Source: Streptomyces mirabilis (GTDB lineage Bacteria; Actinomycetota; Actinomycetes; Streptomycetales; Streptomycetaceae). Taken from it: DNA of 64,000 nt. Each line of letters begins with the position of its first letter. Position 1 is the stretch's first letter. The notes beneath the pieces were generated by a model. The model was not told the origin of the DNA. It did no database searches and worked only from the letters and a program-made list of their open reading frames with translations. The position numbers and the translations under genes are program-made. Where the stretch lies: contig NZ_CP074102.1 of the NCBI RefSeq assembly GCF_018310535.1, positions 5,952,001 to 6,016,000 of the forward strand. Direction: 5' to 3'. Below, in pieces: positions 60,112 through 64,000 of this stretch.

Positions 60112-61188
60112 TCAGCCGAGCCCGTGACCCCCGTCGGCCTCCACCACGTCCGCCACCACGCAGCTCACGTTGTCGGGGCCGCCGCCGTCGATCGCGGCTT
60201 CGACGAGGGACCGTACCGCCGTGTCGGGAGCCGAGGCCGAGCCCAGCAGCCGCTGGAGCTCCTCGTCCGCCACGACGGTGGAGAGCCCGTCCGAGCAGAG
60301 CAGGTAGCGATCCCCGGGCAGGGCGTCGCACAACCGCAGATCGGGTACGACCGCGTCGGCGCCGCCGGTGAGTGCCTTCAGGAGCAGGGCGCGTTGGGGA
60401 TGGACGGTGGCTTCCTCCGGAGTGAGCCGGCCCTCGTCGATCAGCGACTGGACCATGGTGTGGTCGTGCGTGATCCGGAACAGCTCGCCGTCGCGCAGGA
60501 GATAGGCGCGGGAGTCGCCGATGTGGACCAGTCCGAGCTGGGATCCGGTCCACACCATGGCGGTGAGGGTGGTGCCGTCGTCCTTGCCCGGTGCGGCGTC
60601 CTGGACGGCCCGCGCGGCCCCCCGCACCGCGTCCTCCAGAAGGTTGAGGACGCTCCCGCCCGGAAGGGGTTCGCCGTCCAGGGACTTCAGGGCCTCCACG
60701 GCCGCCGTACTGGCGGGCGCGCCGCTCGTGCCGAAGCCGTCGGCCACGGCGAGGACGTGGGCGCCCGCGTGGGCCGTGTCCTGGTTGGCCGGGCGGACCA
60801 GACCGGTGTCGGAGAGCGCGGAGTATCGGAGTTCGAGCATGGTGGTGTCCTTCCTCGACGTGTACGAGAGGTGGTCCACGAGGAACGTCACGAGCTCCCG
60901 CCGGCCGGCGGTCTCGGCCTCGACCCGCGCCCAGTAGGCACGGATCTCCCGGGCGGCGGACGCGCCGTCCAGAGCGCACACCTGCCGGATCCGGGCCAGC
61001 GGCATCCCGATCCGGCGCAGCCACGCCACCAGCCGCGCCCGCTCCAGCTGTGTGACCGCGTAGTACCGGTACCCGGTCTCCGGGTCGACCCGGGCGGGCC
61101 GCAGCAGCTCCAGCTCGTCGTAGAGCCGCAGCGCCTTCGGCGACAGCCGGCACGCCTTCGCGAAGGCCCCGATCGTCAGCATCTCCAT
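60112..61188 (-). CDS. MerR-type regulator fused to a PP2C-family phosphatase
   Basis: 358 aa from ATG 61188. Residues 1-100: MerR helix-turn-helix plus dimerisation helix (TIGAFAKACRLSPKALRLYD, YRYYAVTQLERARLVAWLRR). After a linker (about 115-125, TSRKDTTML), residues 126-358 form a complete PP2C: NQDTAHAGAHVLAVADGFG, TTLTAMVWTGSQLGLVHIGD, YLLCSDGLSTVV, GGPDNVSCVVAD, holding the metal-binding Asp residues. There is no small-molecule effector domain, so the phosphatase replaces the usual MerR C-terminus. A MerR-type promoter lies upstream. Confidence 0.9.
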   Translation of the reverse strand: MEMLTIGAFAKACRLSPKALRLYDELELLRPARVDPETGYRYYAVTQLERARLVAWLRRIGMPLARIRQVCALDGASAAREIRAYWARVEAETAGRRELVTFLVDHLSYTSRKDTTMLELRYSALSDTGLVRPANQDTAHAGAHVLAVADGFGTSGAPASTAAVEALKSLDGEPLPGGSVLNLLEDAVRGAARAVQDAAPGKDDGTTLTAMVWTGSQLGLVHIGDSRAYLLRDGELFRITHDHTMVQSLIDEGRLTPEEATVHPQRALLLKALTGGADAVVPDLRLCDALPGDRYLLCSDGLSTVVADEELQRLLGSASAPDTAVRSLVEAAIDGGGPDNVSCVVADVVEADGGHGLG

Positions 61189-61241
61189 GCGCCCACCCGT
61201 GGTCGTGTCGTGCCCGTCATGCGCTCCTCGTTCCACCACCG

Positions 61242-61272
61242 ATGCTGCGGCTTCACCGAAGGTGAAGGTCAA
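61242..61272 (-). promoter_or_regulatory. MerR-type promoter with 19-bp spacer and dyad
   Basis: On the minus strand: -35 TTGACC (61267-61272), a 19-bp spacer holding the dyad CTTCACC/GGTGAAG (61251-61267), and a weak -10 CAGCAT (61242-61247), about 54 bp upstream of the MerR-PP2C start. Overlong 19-20-bp spacers with an internal dyad are the hallmark of MerR-controlled promoters, so this is probably autoregulation. Confidence 0.65.
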
Positions 61273-61344
61273 ATGGGTTGCCGAAGTTCCCCCGGCGGTT
61301 GTTAGCCTCCCCGGGGATCAGCCGTTCCGAGGATGGAGTCCGCT

Positions 61345-62250
61345 GTGGCCCGCACCGCCGCCGCCCGCGCCCGTATCGCACTCGCCACCTACCGGCCCGA
61401 GGAGGGCGCGGAGAGCCTGGACCGGGATCTGCCCGTGCTGAGGGCGGCCCTGGAGGACGCCGGGGCGGAGGCCGTCATCGGGTACTGGGACGATCCGGAC
61501 GTCGACTGGTCGGCCTTCGACCTCGTGGTGATCCGGTCCACCTGGGACTACAGCTGGCGGGTGGCGGAGTTCGTGGCGTGGGCCGAGCGGTGCGGGAAGC
61601 TGACACGGCTCGCGAACCCGGCGGCGGTGGTGCGGTGGAACACCGACAAGCGGTACGTCGGCGATCTCGCGGAGGCTGGGGTGCCCACCGTGCCGACCCG
61701 GTACCTCGCGCCGGGTGAGCCCGCGGAGTTTCCCGACGACCGCGAGTACGTCGTGAAGCCCACCTCCGGCGCGGGTGCGCGGCTCGCCGCCCGGTACCGT
61801 CCCGAGGAGCGGGAGACGGCCCTGCGACAGCTGGAGCGGATGCACGACCGGGGACTGACCGCCATGGTCCAGCCCTACCTGACCAGCATCGACACCGCTG
61901 GTGAACGCGCCCTCCAGTTCTACGGCGGCCGCTTCCTGCACGCCAGCCGCAAGGCCGCCGTCCTCGAACCCGGCACGGCCTACGACGCGGACAAGGTCGC
62001 GCACCCCCGCCTGGAGCCCTGGCAGCCGACCCCGGCCGAACTCGCCGTCGCGGAGCGCGCGCTGGCGGCCGTACCGGAGCGGACGGACGGCTCGGAGCTG
62101 CTCTACGCCCGCGTCGACCTCGTCGACGGCGACGACGGGAAACCGTGCGTCATGGAGCTGGAGCTCGTCGAGCCGAACCTGTTTCTGTGGCTGCACCCGG
62201 AGTCGGTGCCCGTGGTCGCGGAGGCCGTCGTCAAGGCCGCTCTCCGCTGA
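61345..62250 (+). CDS. ATP-grasp superfamily ligase, unknown substrate
   Basis: 301 aa from GTG 61345 (GGAG, 7-nt spacing); an ATG 12 nt upstream is less well placed. A pre-ATP-grasp region carries VIGYWDDPDVDWSAFDLVVI and RSTWDYSWR. The ATP-grasp core has EYVVKPTSGAGARLAARY (P-loop-like) and LYARVDLVDGDDGKPCVMEL plus VEPNLFLWL (metal-binding acid residues near the end). Related to RimK/glutathione-synthetase-like carboxylate-amine ligases; the product is unknown. It overlaps the convergent gene by 20 bp at the 3' end. Confidence 0.82.
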   Translation: MARTAAARARIALATYRPEEGAESLDRDLPVLRAALEDAGAEAVIGYWDDPDVDWSAFDLVVIRSTWDYSWRVAEFVAWAERCGKLTRLANPAAVVRWNTDKRYVGDLAEAGVPTVPTRYLAPGEPAEFPDDREYVVKPTSGAGARLAARYRPEERETALRQLERMHDRGLTAMVQPYLTSIDTAGERALQFYGGRFLHASRKAAVLEPGTAYDADKVAHPRLEPWQPTPAELAVAERALAAVPERTDGSELLYARVDLVDGDDGKPCVMELELVEPNLFLWLHPESVPVVAEAVVKAALR

Positions 62251-62836
62251 CGCCCACGCGCTGCAGCAACCCCCACGTGAACTCCGCCGCGCACTCCCGC
62301 GGGACACCCGAAGCGTCCGGGGCCGTGAACGCCAGGCCCCAGCGGGTCGGGGCCGTGCCCTCCAGGGGGCGGGCGGGGGCGAAGGCGCGGGCGACCTCGT
62401 CGACCGTGCAGGACCAGGGGCGGAGGTCGTCCAGGGTGCGGGGTTGTGGACCTGTGAGCCCCGGGGCGCGGACCAGCCACTCGTTCCAGGCGACACCGTT
62501 CGGGGCGACGAGGACCTCGAAGCGGAGGTCGGGCCAGAGGGGGACGGGCCAGAGCAGGGCCTCGCAGGCCAGGTCGCCGATCCGGCGCGGGGTGACGGAC
62601 TCCGGGGCGCCGAGGATCGAGCGGTAGCGGGAGGTCGCCGCCCGCGAGCGGGGGGCGTGCAGCATCGCCTGCCAGCGGCGGTTCGCCTCGCGCATGTCGG
62701 CGATCGAGACGCCCAGCTCGTGGCGGGCGTCCTCGACCAGGCCGGGGTTGTGGTCGGCCATGCGGCGCAGCAGGACCAGTTGGAAGTCGAGCGGGGTGAA
62801 GGGGCTAGCGGGTCGCTTGGCGGGCATGGGGTCCAT
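62231..62836 (-). CDS. Conserved actinobacterial protein of unknown function
   Basis: 201 aa, not recognised. The start is uncertain (62836 or 62827) because neither has a clear ribosome site. The sequence is soluble, rich in Arg/Trp/Pro, with LARDFQLVLLRRMADHNPG-like helical N-terminus (actual: TPLDFQLVLLRRMADHNPGL) and DLRPWSCTVDEVARAF near the middle. No membrane segments, signal or catalytic motif. Overlaps the FkbM gene start region by 32 bp upstream and the ATP-grasp gene by 20 bp at the other end. Confidence 0.65.
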   Translation of the reverse strand: MDPMPAKRPASPFTPLDFQLVLLRRMADHNPGLVEDARHELGVSIADMREANRRWQAMLHAPRSRAATSRYRSILGAPESVTPRRIGDLACEALLWPVPLWPDLRFEVLVAPNGVAWNEWLVRAPGLTGPQPRTLDDLRPWSCTVDEVARAFAPARPLEGTAPTRWGLAFTAPDASGVPRECAAEFTWGLLQRVGVSGERP

Positions 62837-63650
62837 GGTCGCGTATCGGGAGGGAGCCCGGTCGGCGGCCGTCCGGGAGGAACAGGACCGAGTTGACGTA
62901 ACGGGGGCCGCGCGGGGGCAGGACGCGGCGCAGCAGGCCCTGGGCGACCACGTGGGAGGTGCGTGCCTGGCGGGCCTCCAGAGGGAAGGTCGCCAGGGGC
63001 AGCCAGGTGGCGGCGGGCAGAACCCAGCCCGTGTAGCCGCGCTCGGTGAGATGGTCGACCACCGGGGCGATCGGCTGGATTCGGGACTCCAGTTCGATGA
63101 AGAGGGCCGGGCGGTCGCGGGTCAGGAGGGCCTCCGCGCCGCGCAGGACCGCGAGTTCGTTGCCGTCCACGTCGATCTTGACGAAGTCGACGTCGTGGAG
63201 GCCCAGGCTGTCGAGGGTCACGCAGGGGACCTCCAGCGCGCGGGCGTGTATGTCCCGGCGGACCAGGGACGACACGCCCCGGTCGCCCGCGTCGTCCGGC
63301 GGGAGCCAGAGCCGCGCCGTGCCTGGGCGGTCGGAGGCGGCGGCGCGGACCACTCGGACGTTGGAGGGGGAGGTGGCGCAGAGGAGTCCGGCCAGGTGGG
63401 GGACCGGTTCGACGGTCACCACGCGGTGGGCCAGGACCGATAGACGCTGGGTCCAGGGGCCGTACCACCCGCCCACGTCCACCGCCGTGCCGCAGCCGGG
63501 CGGGCAGAGGTCCGTGAGCCGGCCCAGTTCGGGTTCGAAGCGCGGGTAGACCAGCCGGGCGGTCGCCGCGACGAGGCGGGTGGGGAGGTGGGGAGCGAGC
63601 CGGGCGGCCCAGGTCCTTGTCGTCTTCATCGTGCTCGTCGTCCTCGTCAC
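62805..63650 (-). CDS. FkbM-family methyltransferase
   Basis: 281 aa from GTG 63650, which overlaps the Trm112 gene's stop (GTGA), favouring this start over the ATG at 63629. SAM motif I TAVDVGGWYGPWTQRL (about 55), VVTVEPVPHL acidic loop, and the FkbM block VDFVKIDVDGNELAVLRGAE (about 153). Such enzymes O-methylate sugars or polyketides. In this operon, next to a Trm112 gene and a hydrophobic truncated gene, a glycan or cell-surface role is plausible. Confidence 0.87.
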   Translation of the reverse strand: MTRTTSTMKTTRTWAARLAPHLPTRLVAATARLVYPRFEPELGRLTDLCPPGCGTAVDVGGWYGPWTQRLSVLAHRVVTVEPVPHLAGLLCATSPSNVRVVRAAASDRPGTARLWLPPDDAGDRGVSSLVRRDIHARALEVPCVTLDSLGLHDVDFVKIDVDGNELAVLRGAEALLTRDRPALFIELESRIQPIAPVVDHLTERGYTGWVLPAATWLPLATFPLEARQARTSHVVAQGLLRRVLPPRGPRYVNSVLFLPDGRRPGSLPIRDHGPHARQATR

Positions 63651-63898
63651 GGGACCATCCGCTTGAGGAGTTCCTCGTGCTCGTCCTCCGTGACCTGCTC
63701 CCCGGAGGACGGCAGCAGCTGCGGGATGCCGTCGACGATCGGGTAGCGGCGGCGCAGGCGCGGGTTGTACAGCGCCTCCCCGGCGCTCGGTTCCGTCCCG
63801 GAGTTCGGCGCCTCGTCGTCACTCAGGGGCAGCAGGTGCAGTGGGCCCTTGTCCAGCGGGCAGGCCAGGATCTTCAGCAGCGGGTCGTCGGGGTTCAT
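63647..63898 (-). CDS. Trm112-family small protein
   Basis: 83 aa. MNPDDPLLKILACPLDKGPL and YNPRLRRRYPIVDGIPQLLP are the family's two blocks. In eukaryotes and archaea Trm112 is an activating partner of methyltransferases; the bacterial versions usually lie near methyltransferase or glycosyltransferase genes, as here. Only one Cys is present in the first block, so zinc binding is doubtful. Both ends overlap neighbours (ATGA and GTGA), so it is translationally coupled on both sides. Confidence 0.9.
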   Translation of the reverse strand: MNPDDPLLKILACPLDKGPLHLLPLSDDEAPNSGTEPSAGEALYNPRLRRRYPIVDGIPQLLPSSGEQVTEDEHEELLKRMVP

Positions 63899-64000
63899 GG
63901 TGGCGTCAGCTCCTTGGCCGCGATGGGGGGTTGGGGTGCCGCGTCGTGTTTGGGCATGACCAGCAGCACGGACACCGCGAGGGCGGTGCCCGCCAGGCGC
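63895..64000 (-). CDS. C-terminal fragment of a gene cut by the right edge
   Basis: Only the last 34 codons are visible: a hydrophobic stretch (LAGTALAVSVLLVMP) then KHDAAPQPPIAAKELTPP and TGA overlapping the Trm112 ATG (ATGA). The hydrophobic segment suggests a membrane protein, possibly a glycosyltransferase or polymer-synthesis enzyme given the neighbours, but this is a guess. Confidence 0.6.
   Translation of the reverse strand, partial: RLAGTALAVSVLLVMPKHDAAPQPPIAAKELTPP

Noticed and set aside
61189..61272. N-terminal extension of the MerR-PP2C protein
   Set aside because: The in-frame extension would cover the MerR-type promoter and has no ribosome site; the MerR fold starts right after the ATG at 61188.

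Overview
The window is high-GC actinobacterial chromosome, almost certainly Streptomyces. The signs are very strong third-position GC, many GTG starts, dense ATGA/GTGA overlaps, and the gene set itself: an HrdA-type sigma factor beside dnaG, an Mbl (MreB-like) gene, a MatB/AccD-like pair, a class F sortase, and a CutA gene. No prophage, transposase, integrase, CRISPR array or antibiotic cluster was found. Both edges cut genes: nirB loses its C-terminus at the left edge, and an unidentified minus-strand gene loses its N-terminus at the right edge.

Layout. 1-6 kb: nitrite reductase large subunit, then a membrane protein, a NarL-type histidine kinase/response regulator pair separated by five 17-bp tandem repeats, and a TauE/SafE permease. 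6-10.6 kb: sortase F with a membrane-anchored surface protein, a secreted M4 protease, CutA, and a gamma-glutamylcyclotransferase-fold protein. 10.7-15.5 kb: a frameshifted lipoprotein remnant, a GH36 alpha-galactosidase, and a coupled beta-helix membrane protein/SanA-YdcF pair. 15.7-22.9 kb: housekeeping block of sirohydrochlorin chelatase, dGTPase, ferredoxin reductase-like flavoprotein, DNA primase and principal-type sigma factor. 22.9-23.4 kb: a repeat-rich convergent intergenic region. 23.4-29.3 kb: heterodimeric ABC exporter, FGGY kinase, YtxH-like protein. 29.4-29.8 kb: two tRNA-Asn genes and a CAU-anticodon tRNA.

29.8-42.0 kb is the most distinctive part. Two direct repeats of about 200 bp, roughly 90% identical by hand alignment, flank a coherent module: a secreted polyhydroxyalkanoate depolymerase-type esterase, a second secreted esterase resembling 3-hydroxybutyrate-oligomer hydrolases, an acyl-CoA ligase, a complete five-gene branched-chain-amino-acid-type ABC importer, and a GAF-PucR regulator. 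The inferred logic is extracellular polyester hydrolysis, monomer uptake, then CoA activation. Just outside lies a secreted GH5 glucanase with two LacI-like palindromes far upstream.

43.6-57.5 kb: oxidoreductases, a SAM methyltransferase, a GAF kinase with an eroded ATPase domain, Mbl, a large secreted subtilase, a one-polypeptide carboxyltransferase overlapping matB, and a frameshifted methyltransferase-like gene. 57.6-64 kb: an XRE/ImmA-like protease/membrane-protein operon, a MerR-PP2C fusion with a recognisable MerR-type promoter, an ATP-grasp enzyme, and a coupled run of FkbM methyltransferase, Trm112 and a truncated gene.
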